DNA of 64,000 nucleotides from Nitrososphaerota archaeon (GCA_016190055.1 JACPRH010000017.1:1-64000), one strand, 5' to 3'. Shown: positions 34,475-42,933, counted from the first letter of the stretch. The notes: generated by a model not told the origin, from the letters alone. Program-made: numbers and translations.

Positions 34475-34984
34475 TTACTGTTTCTTCGGGATTGGTTCCA
34501 CTACGACCTTCATCGGGGCAGGGAACTTGCTGGCAGCGAGTTTCAGAGCCAGCTTTGCTTTGCCGAGCTTATCGTTCTTGATGCTTAGCTCAAGGATGGT
34601 GTCGCCTGGCCTTACTCGTGCAGCTAACCCGGTTGGTTTCCCATAGGCCTTCCGCATTCCTTCCTGAAGACGGTCTGCACCAGCAGTAGCAATCATCTTG
34701 TTCTCACGCAGAATAATGTGAGGATACTTCTTCACCATCAGGAAGTACTCTTCAAAACCATCCTCGTTGATCTTCTTGTTAGCAGCGACACGGGTCGCCT
34801 CAATAGCTGTATCCCTAACCTGAACACGCTCAGTCGTAATAAGCTTCAGCTTCCAATCATAATCAATCTTAGCGGTTCCAGTGGTGAACTTGGCAATCCT
34901 TACATCACGAGCACCAGGCAAAAACTTCTTCCGAGTAGTCGCCTGTCCACGTGCAAGCTTATAGTTACGTCCCTTCAAACTCAC
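34475..34984 (-). CDS. rpl10e: 50S ribosomal protein L10e (uL16 family)
   Basis: A 169-residue protein with the universal pattern of archaeal L10e: KGRNYKLARGQATTRKKF, KLITTERVQVRDTAIEATRV, and the functional loop AGADRLQEGMRKAYGKPTGL. The family binds 23S rRNA near the peptidyl transferase centre and tRNA site. A short membrane-protein frame ends 11 bases upstream on the same strand. Confidence 0.95.
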   Translation of the reverse strand: MSLKGRNYKLARGQATTRKKFLPGARDVRIAKFTTGTAKIDYDWKLKLITTERVQVRDTAIEATRVAANKKINEDGFEEYFLMVKKYPHIILRENKMIATAGADRLQEGMRKAYGKPTGLAARVRPGDTILELSIKNDKLGKAKLALKLAASKFPAPMKVVVEPIPKKQ

Positions 34985-34995
34985 TCAGCCCCTCT

Positions 34996-35118
34996 CTAAA
35001 TCCTTCTCGATGCGCAAACTGTTTCGAAACCGGTAATTAAGCCTGACGGACACAGGCTCATGTTAATGCCTAGAAGTCCAAACGTAACTAGAATACCACC
35101 GAGGAAAAGGAAGGCCAT
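34996..35118 (-). CDS. Candidate 40-residue membrane protein upstream of L10e
   Basis: An ATG at 35118 opens a 40-codon frame: MAFLFLGGILVTFGLLGINM is one hydrophobic helix, followed by SLCPSGLITGFETV and a basic end ASRRI. The stop lies 11 bases before the L10e start, which suggests co-transcription. In-frame sequence upstream (YWVLTFRET) is also open, so the start may be further up. No homologue is known to me. Confidence 0.35.
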   Translation of the reverse strand: MAFLFLGGILVTFGLLGINMSLCPSGLITGFETVCASRRI

Positions 35119-35297
35119 CGTTTCCCTAAAGGTAAGAACCCAATAGGAGTACCATAGTGGCGAAAGTAGTTACTCTAAAGCGGCTAGGAATAAGTAAAAA
35201 ATGTTTCTTAGGCGCATCTTCGTTAATAATTTGCCACACTTAAAGATCCACACTCACCACAAAAGACTTAACGGTACCAGCGTCGGTTGTCTATTTT

Positions 35298-35618
35298 ATG
35301 GATAAATCATATCGCGCTCATTTCAAGTGGGAAGTTAGCGAGCGCGACGAAAACGGGAAAGTATCATCAATGATAAAAGTCACAAGACCAGGTGGAATAA
35401 GTGAAAAGGATGAACAAGAAATAAAGGATTATCTGGCAGAAGTATTTCCTAGAGCGCAATACAATATAATATATTCAAAGCATAATGATGATAGTGATAA
35501 TGATAACTTGATAGCGCACGTTCACTTGACTCCCGATGAAAGGCAGAGGAGACTCGTTGCAGGAGAGAACCCGACGGTCACAGGTCCAGAGATTAATGGC
35601 AAGCTCAGGCTGAAATAG
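35298..35618 (+). CDS. Hypothetical protein
   Basis: A 106-residue soluble protein beginning MDKSYRAHFKWEVSERDENG with alternating strand pattern, then a helix KDEQEIKDYLAEVFP and a strongly acidic NDDSDNDN loop. No family is recognised. Codon use and the ATG look genuine. Its neighbours (L10e, crcB) give no clue. Confidence 0.5.
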   Translation: MDKSYRAHFKWEVSERDENGKVSSMIKVTRPGGISEKDEQEIKDYLAEVFPRAQYNIIYSKHNDDSDNDNLIAHVHLTPDERQRRLVAGENPTVTGPEINGKLRLK

Positions 35619-35757
35619 TTCTAAAACCTGAAACCTCATCCATATCTCAATGTTCTTTCAGGAATCCGCCGCAAAAAAAACAACCTTAGCCTAGGTCAAA
35701 AAACAACAGAATCGCTTCAGCGTCAACTATTAATACGGAAGCAGCAGGCGTTGAGGC

Positions 35758-35866
35758 AGGCTATGGCATTAGCCTTAGCGTAACAGCCTAGAACCGCATC
35801 CCTCAAACAAGGATGCTGATAATGCCTACCTAGCACAATAAGAGTGAAAAACAGTAGGTAGGCAAA
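35758..35866 (+). ncRNA. Fluoride riboswitch (crcB motif) with expression platform
   Basis: P1 is AGGCT/AGCCT (35758-35762 with 35771-35775). Its loop GGCATT (35765-35770) can pair with AATGCC (35821-35826), the defining pseudoknot. P3 is GCATCC/GGATGC (35796-35801 with 35811-35816), followed by the conserved CTGATAATGCC core. All of this matches the fluoride aptamer. Then GCCTACCTA (35824-35832) can instead pair with TAGGTAGGC (35855-35863). That alternative stem takes three pseudoknot bases and covers the purine-rich site just before the crcB start, so fluoride binding should release translation. A TATA-like ACTATTAATAC lies about 30 bases upstream. Confidence 0.85.
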
Positions 35867-35868
35867 AG

Positions 35869-36258
35869 TTGAAAGGAATTGAATTAGTTTTCCTGTTAAT
35901 CGGAGGCACAGTCGGACTCTACCTCCGCTACCGAATGACAGCCCAGTCAGCAACAATCGGGCCCCTCCCCGTGACCGTTCTGCTCGTCAATATCCTAGGC
36001 AGCTTCATGCTCGGCGTCTTCTCAATCCTCGCCATCTCATGGAGCCTAGACGCAAAATACGCGCTACTCGTAGCGGTCGGATTCTGCGGCTCATTCACCA
36101 CAATGTCCTCATTCGCACTAGACACAGTCAACCTCATAGACCACAAACAAATAGAGGCGGCCATCATCAACATATTCGCAAACATCAGCTTATCCCTAGC
36201 AGCAGTAATTGCAGGCAGAACCCTAATCAACATACTACTAGAACTAACCCTACACTAG
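35869..36258 (+). CDS. crcB: Fluoride ion channel CrcB/Fluc
   Basis: A 129-residue protein with four membrane helices that exports fluoride as a dual-topology dimer. Family motifs: GGTVGLYLRY near the N-terminus, VNILGSFMLG, and GFCGSFTTMSSFALDT with the Na-binding Gly-x-Thr-Thr turn and the Phe pair. TTG 35869 follows a purine-rich site seven bases upstream. The fluoride riboswitch directly upstream confirms the assignment. Confidence 0.95.
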   Translation: MKGIELVFLLIGGTVGLYLRYRMTAQSATIGPLPVTVLLVNILGSFMLGVFSILAISWSLDAKYALLVAVGFCGSFTTMSSFALDTVNLIDHKQIEAAIINIFANISLSLAAVIAGRTLINILLELTLH

Positions 36259-36367
36259 AAGTATCTAGAATAGGCGAACAGGCCAGTTTTGAAACCAGAT
36301 GAGTACCTAACCAACCGAAAATTTGCGTCGAAGTTCTTAATATAGGAAGGCATTTCTGAAAGATACC

Positions 36368-36604
36368 GTGGTGCAAATGCTGAACTACCGCATCATGCTT
36401 AGAAAAGAGCCAGAAGGAGGTTACACAGTTACTGTATCAACGCTTGCTGGCTGTATTACCTATGGTGAAAATGTGGATGAGGCAATATCTAATGCAAGAG
36501 AAGCTATAGAGCTGTATATCGAGAGCCTAAAGGAGCATGGGGAAGATATTCCAACCGAAGAAGGAACCTTAGAATACATCTTGACTATCAGGTCAAATGC
36601 TTAA
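36368..36604 (+). CDS. Orphan HicB-like antitoxin
   Basis: A 78-residue protein (GTG 36368, or ATG 36377) with GGYTVTVSTLAGCITYGENV and AIELYIESLKEHGEDIP, the HicB fold. No HicA gene is adjacent. The next genes form an RHH-PIN pair, 63 bases downstream. Confidence 0.8.
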   Translation: MVQMLNYRIMLRKEPEGGYTVTVSTLAGCITYGENVDEAISNAREAIELYIESLKEHGEDIPTEEGTLEYILTIRSNA

Positions 36605-36667
36605 ACCTCCTTCTCTTACGTCTGTGAAAAACTTAAATCATACATCTTGTAAGACACGGTGTAAGAC

Positions 36668-36886
36668 ATGCCAACGATTAGTATCAGAATTTCTGAGAAG
36701 GAGAAGAAGGAGTTACTTGAATATGGGAATCTATCAGACTCCGTTAGAGAGGCTCTACGCCTCTACCTAGACAAGAAAAAGTCTCAGCGAATACTGCGTA
36801 GACTCGAAGAGCTTCAGCGAAAAAACCCCGTGAAGACCACAACGCTGGATGAGGTTAAACTTCTCAAGGAGGATAGAGGCCGCTGA
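36668..36886 (+). CDS. Short antitoxin of a PIN toxin
   Basis: A 72-residue protein: TISIRISEKEKKELLEYG and LSDSVREALRLYLDKKK form a ribbon-helix-helix, followed by a basic helix and LDEVKLLKEDRGR. Its stop codon overlaps the start region of the PIN gene. Confidence 0.75.
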   Translation: MPTISIRISEKEKKELLEYGNLSDSVREALRLYLDKKKSQRILRRLEELQRKNPVKTTTLDEVKLLKEDRGR

Positions 36887-37263
36887 AGGTTGCCGACAGC
36901 AGCTATATCGTAGAAGGCTTGCTTAAACACAAAAAACTTTTGGGGAAAGACGAGTTTCTTACGCCGGATCTAGCGCTTTACGAAATAACTAACTCCGTCT
37001 GGAAACATCAATATATCCTCAAAGATCTTGAGAACGGTCTACCCTACATATCGATACTCTATGATTTAGTTGACTCAGGCGCAATAAAAATAGTGTCACC
37101 CAATGAAAAAATCTTATTCAGATCATATGATATCGCTGCGAGAAGTAAGGCGTCGATATACGATGCGATATTTATTGCTCTTTCACTAGAGACCAATCTA
37201 GAATTAAAGACTTTCGATAAACAGCAGACTGAAATCATGCTGCATGAAACCAAACTGCAGTGA
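36883..37263 (+). CDS. PIN-domain toxin with apparent CTG start
   Basis: The PIN frame opens with CTG at 36883, overlapping the antitoxin stop as CTGA, with AGGAGG 10 bases upstream. It reads KVADSSYIVEGLL, placing the catalytic Asp at residue 4; a TTG at 36919 would lose it. Other acids are Glu in LALYEITNSV, Asp in SIYDAIFIAL and Asp in LKTFDKQQ. About 126 residues. The RHH antitoxin is directly upstream. Confidence 0.75.
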   Translation: MKVADSSYIVEGLLKHKKLLGKDEFLTPDLALYEITNSVWKHQYILKDLENGLPYISILYDLVDSGAIKIVSPNEKILFRSYDIAARSKASIYDAIFIALSLETNLELKTFDKQQTEIMLHETKLQ

Positions 37264-37350
37264 ACTGACGCTTCCTATTTTCAATACCATCCGGAATTAT
37301 GTTCGAGATTACGCCTAGGAAGATAAGGAACAGACTCTTTATCTATACAC

Positions 37351-38610
37351 ATGATATCACGTAGGGGCACTTTGTCTGAAGACCGTTTTATCCTCGTCAC
37401 CGCTCAGGGGGAGCTTTCGCTAGCTGAGGTTGCAGCCTACCTCAACAAAAGCGGAGCGCATTTTCAGGTAGAGGCTTCTTCAAGCCAAACAGCGATTCTC
37501 TACGCGCCCAAGCTTGACGCCAAGAAGATGATGGATAGGCTCGGTGGACTCTTCAAGATTGGGGATGCAGCCTGCGTCCTCCACGAGAAGGATGTTGAAG
37601 ATATAGATGTGCTGACGGAGAAGCTCAACAACACGGCAAAGTTCTACGACTGGGTTGAGGACAAGGCTCGGTGGAGCATCTCAACTTACAGCGACGAAAC
37701 AGGCTTCGACACCGACTTCCCAGCACTCCTGCAGGAATACTTCAAACAACGGTTGAGAAACGACCATGTGAGCAAAGCTCGATATGTGCCCCCGAAACGC
37801 ACCCGAGAAATCGATCAGGAAATCATCGCGGACGAACTGATACGGCAGAAAATACTTGACGGCGGCTTCGAAATAATGGCGGCGCATCTAGCCGGCAAAT
37901 ACTACGTCGGCAGAACCCTTGCAGCCATATCTAACGAGGAGTACCGAAAACGAGACCTTGGCCGCCCAGTTCAAAACCCTAGGCTCACCATACCGCCAAA
38001 AATAGCTCGAATACTGATTAACCTCACCGGCTTAGGACCCGGTCAATCGCTCCTAGATCCTTTCTGCGGACTAGGAACAATCCTGCAGGAAGCCGCGGTT
38101 CTCGGCCTCAAAGTCACTGGATGCGACATAAGAGGTGACCGCGTCGAAGGAGCAGCTGAAAACATGAAATGGCTCGCCGAAACCTACAACCTGAAAATAC
38201 GCGATGTTGAGAAGCAGGTCTTCAGAGCAGACGCGAAAAACCTCTCACAAATAATCAAGAGACCAATAGACGGCATCGCCACCGAACCGATCTTGCTACC
38301 TCCACTCAGAAGCTACCCGTCGGAAGCAAACGCCACAAAAATGCTGCAGGAAGCCGCAGAAACATATGAAGAAACCATACCCGAAATGGCGGCTGTCCTG
38401 AGAAGCCATGGAAAACTAGTGCTAGTGGCCCCGTACATTCAGACCAACAGCGGAAGCAAAGTATCCTTCAACCTAGAAGACGTGTTCAAAGAAGCAGGGT
38501 TGAAACTACATAAATTCACCCATCTGCCCTCACTAGGCACCCCGGTGATGGCGCCACCGGCCCGCGACCAAAAAATCCGCAGAGGCGTCTACGTACTAGA
38601 CAAGCTCTAA
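37351..38610 (+). CDS. Archaeal Trm11/TrmG10-type tRNA guanosine-10 N2-methyltransferase
   Basis: A 419-residue protein. The N-terminal 170 residues resemble a THUMP-containing RNA-binding half. The C-terminal half is a Rossmann methyltransferase with DPFCGLGTILQEAAVLGLKV for SAM binding and GIATEPILLPPL in place of motif IV (TEP, as in archaeal G10 enzymes rather than DPPY). It methylates G10 of tRNA in characterised homologues. TTTATCTA 15-20 bases before the ATG could be the TATA box. It converges on the trmJ-like gene with a four-base overlap. Confidence 0.8.
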   Translation: MISRRGTLSEDRFILVTAQGELSLAEVAAYLNKSGAHFQVEASSSQTAILYAPKLDAKKMMDRLGGLFKIGDAACVLHEKDVEDIDVLTEKLNNTAKFYDWVEDKARWSISTYSDETGFDTDFPALLQEYFKQRLRNDHVSKARYVPPKRTREIDQEIIADELIRQKILDGGFEIMAAHLAGKYYVGRTLAAISNEEYRKRDLGRPVQNPRLTIPPKIARILINLTGLGPGQSLLDPFCGLGTILQEAAVLGLKVTGCDIRGDRVEGAAENMKWLAETYNLKIRDVEKQVFRADAKNLSQIIKRPIDGIATEPILLPPLRSYPSEANATKMLQEAAETYEETIPEMAAVLRSHGKLVLVAPYIQTNSGSKVSFNLEDVFKEAGLKLHKFTHLPSLGTPVMAPPARDQKIRRGVYVLDKL

Positions 38611-39344
38611 GCATCATCATCGTTACCATTATCATTTGCCGCCGGCCTCGTCTTGACGGCTCTGTTCGCAAGCCTAAACAGCCCGAGCAACAAAGTGGCC
38701 TCCCGTGAAGACGGTCTTCCTCTACTGATTAGCCGGTTGACAGCGGTCTCGACGATCGGAATCTTGTACTCAGCGTAGCCGAGAGCTTTTGCGAGGTTAA
38801 CCGTGTACTGCACAACACGGTTACGCTGCTCCTCATTCGCAACTGTATCCAAATCCTCGAAAGTGTGTTTTGAAAGCTCGTAGAGAAGAATGGCTGCAGC
38901 GTGACTGATGTTCAGGGTTGGGTAGGAAGGTGCCGAGTATATGCTGACAACCATATCCAACGCTTCAAGCTCCTCATTCGTTAAACCAGTGGTCTCCCGA
39001 CCGAACACCAAGCAAACAGACCCGGAGAAACGACTAAGCTCCTCAGCCATAAAACTAGGAGGAACAGTTGATCTCAAAACATTGCTAGGACTCACTTTAA
39101 AAATAGCAGTGGTCCCCACAAGATAATCAAACCTACGCAGATCCTCGAAACTGCAGATCTTAGCATCATCCAGCACCGAAACAGCATGCGAAGCAAACAT
39201 CCTAGCCTTACCTAAATCAACCTCAGGCTTCACAAGCAGCAAATCGTGAAAACCAAAGTTAGCCATAACCCGCGCAACATGACCAACATTTACCTCATAC
39301 CTCGGCTCAACCAACGCAACACTAAGCCTCAACAGCAACAACAC
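38607..39344 (-). CDS. SpoU-class tRNA 2'-O-methyltransferase (TrmJ-like)
   Basis: A 245-residue protein with the trefoil-knot motifs of the SPOUT family: VALVEPRYEVNVGHVARVMA (motif 1), VCLVFGRETTGLTNEEL (motif 2) and YPTLNISHAAAILLYEL (motif 3). TrmJ methylates the ribose of nucleotide 32 in tRNA. The C-terminal helices fit TrmJ. It is the last gene of the run that begins with L21e. Confidence 0.85.
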   Translation of the reverse strand: MLLLLRLSVALVEPRYEVNVGHVARVMANFGFHDLLLVKPEVDLGKARMFASHAVSVLDDAKICSFEDLRRFDYLVGTTAIFKVSPSNVLRSTVPPSFMAEELSRFSGSVCLVFGRETTGLTNEELEALDMVVSIYSAPSYPTLNISHAAAILLYELSKHTFEDLDTVANEEQRNRVVQYTVNLAKALGYAEYKIPIVETAVNRLISRGRPSSREATLLLGLFRLANRAVKTRPAANDNGNDDDA

Positions 39345-39388
39345 CTACTGCTACTTACTACTCTTCAAAACCGTCGCCAACCCATATT

Positions 39389-39982
39389 TCAAATTGATGC
39401 CACCGACAAGCAGCGGCGCGCCTCAACCGCAGAGAGCTCCTCAAAGAAGAAGCGAACCTGCTTCAACAAACGGGTCTCAAAACCAAGCCCCTTAACGTAT
39501 CTGAGCATATCTTCAGCATCCGAGAGACTAGAGACCAAGAAGACTATCCGCCCATCCCGCTGGAGACATCTCGAAGCATCTTGAAACCACGCCTCCGAAA
39601 CCTCAACCCCGCCGCGCCCACCATCAACCGCCTTATCCTCAACCCCGCTTGAAGGCAGGTAAGGCGGATTAAACACCACAAGATCAAACACACCTTCCCG
39701 AAACGACCTCGCCGAATCCCCGCAGACAAAATCAACCCCACCTCGAGAAGCAACTCGATCTTTCGCCATCTTGACCGCCGCGGGATCAACATCAACACCC
39801 ACAGCTGAGCCAAACCTTGCAGCCAGCTCCACGATCACCGCGCCGGAGCCGACACCTATCTCCAGAACCCGCTCCCCAGCATATTCTTGAACAGCGTCTA
39901 TCAGGAGAAGTGTATCCTTAGCAGGAGAATAAACCGCGCCACGGTCACCAACAGGAGCATGACTCTTTTCTCGACTGGTCAA
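39389..39982 (-). CDS. HemK/PrmC-like N5-glutamine methyltransferase
   Basis: A 197-residue Rossmann methyltransferase: VLEIGVGSGAVIVELAARFG binds SAM and VFNPPYLPSSG holds NPPY, the glutamine-amide binding motif. The short length without an N-terminal domain matches archaeal/eukaryal Mtq2-type enzymes, which modify the GGQ loop of release factor aRF1. It overlaps ksgA by four bases. Confidence 0.8.
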   Translation of the reverse strand: MTSREKSHAPVGDRGAVYSPAKDTLLLIDAVQEYAGERVLEIGVGSGAVIVELAARFGSAVGVDVDPAAVKMAKDRVASRGGVDFVCGDSARSFREGVFDLVVFNPPYLPSSGVEDKAVDGGRGGVEVSEAWFQDASRCLQRDGRIVFLVSSLSDAEDMLRYVKGLGFETRLLKQVRFFFEELSAVEARRCLSVASI

Positions 39983-40740
39983 TCGGTGGATTTCACCAGC
40001 CTCTTAGCTATGTTTACTGCTTCATCGACAGTTAGATGTTCAACCCGCGTCCTAAGCATCTCATCGCCGAGGGTTTCCCGGAAACGTTGAAGCTTCATCT
40101 CATCCTTGAAAATGTGCTTCAGAGCCGATGACACCTGCCTACCTCTGAATGAAAACAAGGTTTTCAAAGACGAAACCAGATGCAAATCCACTTGCACATC
40201 TTTTCTAAGCTGGAGCAGAAGCACAGTCGAATCCACTTGAGGAGGAGGAGAAAACGCTTCACGCCCCACATCAAACAGCCGTGTCACCTGAAAGAACGCC
40301 TGCGCCACAGCAGTCACAGCCCGATAGTTATCTGCACCCGGCTCCGCTAGAAGCTTATCACCGAACTCCTTCTGAATAGTCATCACAGCCCGCTCAGGCC
40401 GCTTCTCAACCAGCCACTCAACGAACTGCCTCGACCTCGAATACGGGATATTCGAAACCAAGACATTGAAGGACCTGTTGACCGAGAAGCCGTCCCCCAA
40501 AATCAGCTCAAGATTTTGACAGCCCTGAAGATTAGAAGCGGCAACCTCGAACATGCCACGGTCAATCTCAGCTGAAATAACCTGTCCCGCGTACCGACAC
40601 AGCCGCTCCGTCAGATCACCCTCACCGGTACCGATCTCGAAGACAATCGAATCCTTTGAGAGGTGAGCAGTCTCAACTATCCGGTCGAGAATCTCAGCGT
40701 CCTTCAGCAGATGTTGACCAAGCTTACGCCGGCGCTTCAC
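39979..40740 (-). CDS. ksgA: 16S rRNA dimethyladenosine transferase KsgA/Dim1
   Basis: A 253-residue enzyme that dimethylates two adjacent adenosines in helix 45 of 16S rRNA. KLGQHLLKD at the N-terminus, FEIGTGEGDLTERL for SAM and NIPYSRSRQFVEW as motif IV are diagnostic. It sits in an archaeal ribosome-assembly operon between the DUF655 and HemK-like genes. Confidence 0.95.
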   Translation of the reverse strand: MKRRRKLGQHLLKDAEILDRIVETAHLSKDSIVFEIGTGEGDLTERLCRYAGQVISAEIDRGMFEVAASNLQGCQNLELILGDGFSVNRSFNVLVSNIPYSRSRQFVEWLVEKRPERAVMTIQKEFGDKLLAEPGADNYRAVTAVAQAFFQVTRLFDVGREAFSPPPQVDSTVLLLQLRKDVQVDLHLVSSLKTLFSFRGRQVSSALKHIFKDEMKLQRFRETLGDEMLRTRVEHLTVDEAVNIAKRLVKSTD

Positions 40741-40805
40741 TGCAGAGAAGTCCCCTATTCTTCTTCCCTAGGCACCGCGCCCAAGCAAGCCGAGTGCTCA
40801 TTTGC

Positions 40806-41375
40806 CTACCGGCGGACGAAGATGTTGATGCGTGAGCCTCCCGCCATCTCTTCAACGATTCTTTTCGCGATAAGCTTAGCAGGATCTCTCAGCCCAGTTC
40901 TTTCTTGTAGATCTTGGAAGCTTGTGAATGGTTTACGCTCCCGCTCGCGGATTAACTGATGCATGAAGGTTTTCCCAATCCCCGGGATCAGTTCAAGAGC
41001 GTGCAGTCTAGGTGTAACAGGTTGAAGACGGTTCATAATGTCGACGTACTTCTCCTCCTTGTTCTTCACAAGCTGCTCGACAGCGGGTTCAAGCTCGCTC
41101 TTAGCGTCGCCAGTAAGCTCCTCATACGTCAGCTTGCCTAAGACGCTCACAATCTTCGCGCGACCCTCCTTCCCAATGTAGATCCGCTCACCGGGATCAA
41201 AGTCAGATCCGGTTATAGCGAGTATCTCTAGAAGCGTAAGCATATCTTCTCCGACGGCCTGCACAATCGGGCCCTCACGGCCTTTAATGACTTGAGATCG
41301 ACCCCGCTGAACAAAGTCCAAGACGTAAGCGTACTCTTCATACTTCTTCTGGGGGTGTAAACTACTACTTACCAA
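40806..41375 (-). CDS. DUF655 RNA/DNA-binding protein
   Basis: A 189-residue archaeal protein of the DUF655 family. It begins with a short OB-like part (YEEYAYVLDFVQRG). The C-terminal helix-hairpin-helix LELIPGIGKTFMHQLIRER suggests nucleic acid binding. Members regularly sit between rpoF and ksgA, as here. No enzymatic activity is known. Confidence 0.88.
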   Translation of the reverse strand: MVSSSLHPQKKYEEYAYVLDFVQRGRSQVIKGREGPIVQAVGEDMLTLLEILAITGSDFDPGERIYIGKEGRAKIVSVLGKLTYEELTGDAKSELEPAVEQLVKNKEEKYVDIMNRLQPVTPRLHALELIPGIGKTFMHQLIRERERKPFTSFQDLQERTGLRDPAKLIAKRIVEEMAGGSRINIFVRR

Positions 41376-41532
41376 TCTAATATCCTCCGAGGAGCGAGTT
41401 TAACGTGAAGTCTCCGGTTCAAGCCGGGAAAATATAGTGCACACTACTGCATAACTTTTAGTCAATTTCTCCCGCTCACTCTAATTAAGGCTTTAAGGTG
41501 TTATCTGCCTTTAAACTTTCCGCATCTGAAAT

Positions 41533-41853
41533 CTAAATGTTGAGGATTTCGAGAATCTTATCCATTATGTCTTCAGGAAGGAGCTTCTTCCACCCAGATG
41601 TGAAGACACGGAGCTCCTCCTTACTCTTAGGTATAATATTTGTAATCTCAACAGCCTCACGCTCGGAAAGCTTCGCCTCACTAACAAGCCGTTCGCGGAT
41701 CTTCTCAGACTCCTCCGCAGAGGTCTTCGAAAACTTCGACACATAATCAAGCGTACGACGCTGAATCTGATCAGCAGTCTCCGCGTTAAGCCCCCCAAGA
41801 AGCTTCTGAACCTCAGGAAGAGTAATCAGCTTCTTCTCCTTAGTAGCAGACAC
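41533..41853 (-). CDS. rpoF: DNA-directed RNA polymerase subunit F (Rpb4-like)
   Basis: A 106-residue protein of the RNA polymerase stalk. LITLPEVQKLL, RRTLDYVSKFSK and VEITNIIPKSKEELRVF match archaeal RpoF, the partner of RpoE. It follows L21e by 10 bases, the conserved archaeal arrangement. Confidence 0.9.
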   Translation of the reverse strand: MSATKEKKLITLPEVQKLLGGLNAETADQIQRRTLDYVSKFSKTSAEESEKIRERLVSEAKLSEREAVEITNIIPKSKEELRVFTSGWKKLLPEDIMDKILEILNI

Positions 41854-41863
41854 CGCAGATCAT

Positions 41864-42289
41864 CTACTCCTTAGAAGCACGAGGTGCCTTGGCCTTAGGT
41901 TTAGCGGTAGTCTTAGCCTTAGCCTTGGTAGTCTCAGCTTTAGTCTTAGTTTTAGTCTTAATCTCGGTCTCAGTCTTAGTAGCGGTCTTCCCAACGGAGA
42001 CAGAGGATCCTCGATGAGGTCGGATATGCTCCAGCCGCGGTGATATCTGCTTCATCTTGTTACCGATCGGGAGACTGATAACAAGTGAACGCGGCCGAAT
42101 CTCCTCCACAACTCCAACTTTACCTTGAAATCTTCGATGAGGCATGCCTTTAACCTGACTTGGATCAATATCGATCACAACCTCATCATTAACCGAGTAC
42201 TGCGTCAAGATATTCGATAAACCGTGAGCGTGCTTGCTATCCTTCTTCAAACCTCTTGTCTTATGTCTAAACCCTTTACTGTGCGTCAT
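41864..42289 (-). CDS. rpl21e: 50S ribosomal protein L21e with a long basic tail
   Basis: A 141-residue protein. Residues 1-97 are L21e (SKGFRHKTRGLKK, IDIDPSQVKGMPHRRFQGK, ISPRLEHIRPHRG). The remaining 44 residues are a Lys/Thr/Ala low-complexity tail with repeated KTKT, KAKT and KPKA units, absent from standard archaeal L21e of about 97 residues. Such tails usually bind rRNA or DNA unspecifically. It is first in the operon with rpoF, DUF655, ksgA and two methyltransferases. Confidence 0.92.
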   Translation of the reverse strand: MTHSKGFRHKTRGLKKDSKHAHGLSNILTQYSVNDEVVIDIDPSQVKGMPHRRFQGKVGVVEEIRPRSLVISLPIGNKMKQISPRLEHIRPHRGSSVSVGKTATKTETEIKTKTKTKAETTKAKAKTTAKPKAKAPRASKE

Positions 42290-42540
42290 CCTCTATTCAC
42301 CCTGAGATATTAGTCGAGCACGGTCTGAAGCTCCCTAATATAGGTGTTGCCATCAAATACCCCTCAACCATTACATTAAGTGAGACACTCGCTCTTAGAC
42401 ATATATGCGAAACACATCCGTTTTCGAGCCGATCAAGCCGATTACGGTAGGTAAAGATCGCTTTGACCACGTTTTTTACTGAGGTTCCACTAAGGCAACG
42501 AAGCGCGTTTGTTTGCTTGCCTGCCAGCCTATTTGCTAAT

Positions 42541-42933
42541 TCACTCTATCTTTAGGCCGATTTTCTTTTGGGCTCGAGGCAGAGTAACTGTTAGGATGCC
42601 ACTGGTGAACTTTGCTCTAGCCTTCTCAGTGTTAACTTTGACGGGTAGATGTATCATCGTTTTGAACGAGTTGAACTCGATGTGTTTCTGAGAAGTGCCC
42701 CACCGCTCCCACTTCAGGTTTTGATGCAGCACCGCTTTGACTTCCAGTGAATTGTCAGTGACGCTCAGCGAAATGTCGTCTTTGCTGGTTACGCAGGGAA
42801 GATCAACCGTCACAACCACGTTATCATCGGTCGTTGACACATCGAGCAGCGGCTCTAAGCAGCTCTCCGAAGCACTCCAGAGCGGCCTGAACTCCTCATC
42901 AAACTCATCAATTACTTCATCAACCCAATCCAC
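42541..42933 (-). CDS. Small heat-shock protein, Hsp20/CS fold
   Basis: A 130-residue protein. The alpha-crystallin-like fold spans residues 26-125: PLLDVSTTDDNVVVTVDLP, then ISLSVTDNSLEVKAVL and a last strand SGILTVTLPRAQKK with the GILTV motif. It prevents aggregation of unfolded proteins. The N-terminal arm is short and acidic, which may limit oligomer size. It follows the PAC2 gene with a 53-base gap. Confidence 0.85.
   Translation of the reverse strand: MDWVDEVIDEFDEEFRPLWSASESCLEPLLDVSTTDDNVVVTVDLPCVTSKDDISLSVTDNSLEVKAVLHQNLKWERWGTSQKHIEFNSFKTMIHLPVKVNTEKARAKFTSGILTVTLPRAQKKIGLKIE

Noticed and set aside
41400-41440. tRNA-like TTCAAG context (CTCCGGTTCAAGCCGGG)
   Set aside because: No matching acceptor, D or anticodon arm is found, and the T-stem would not pair fully.
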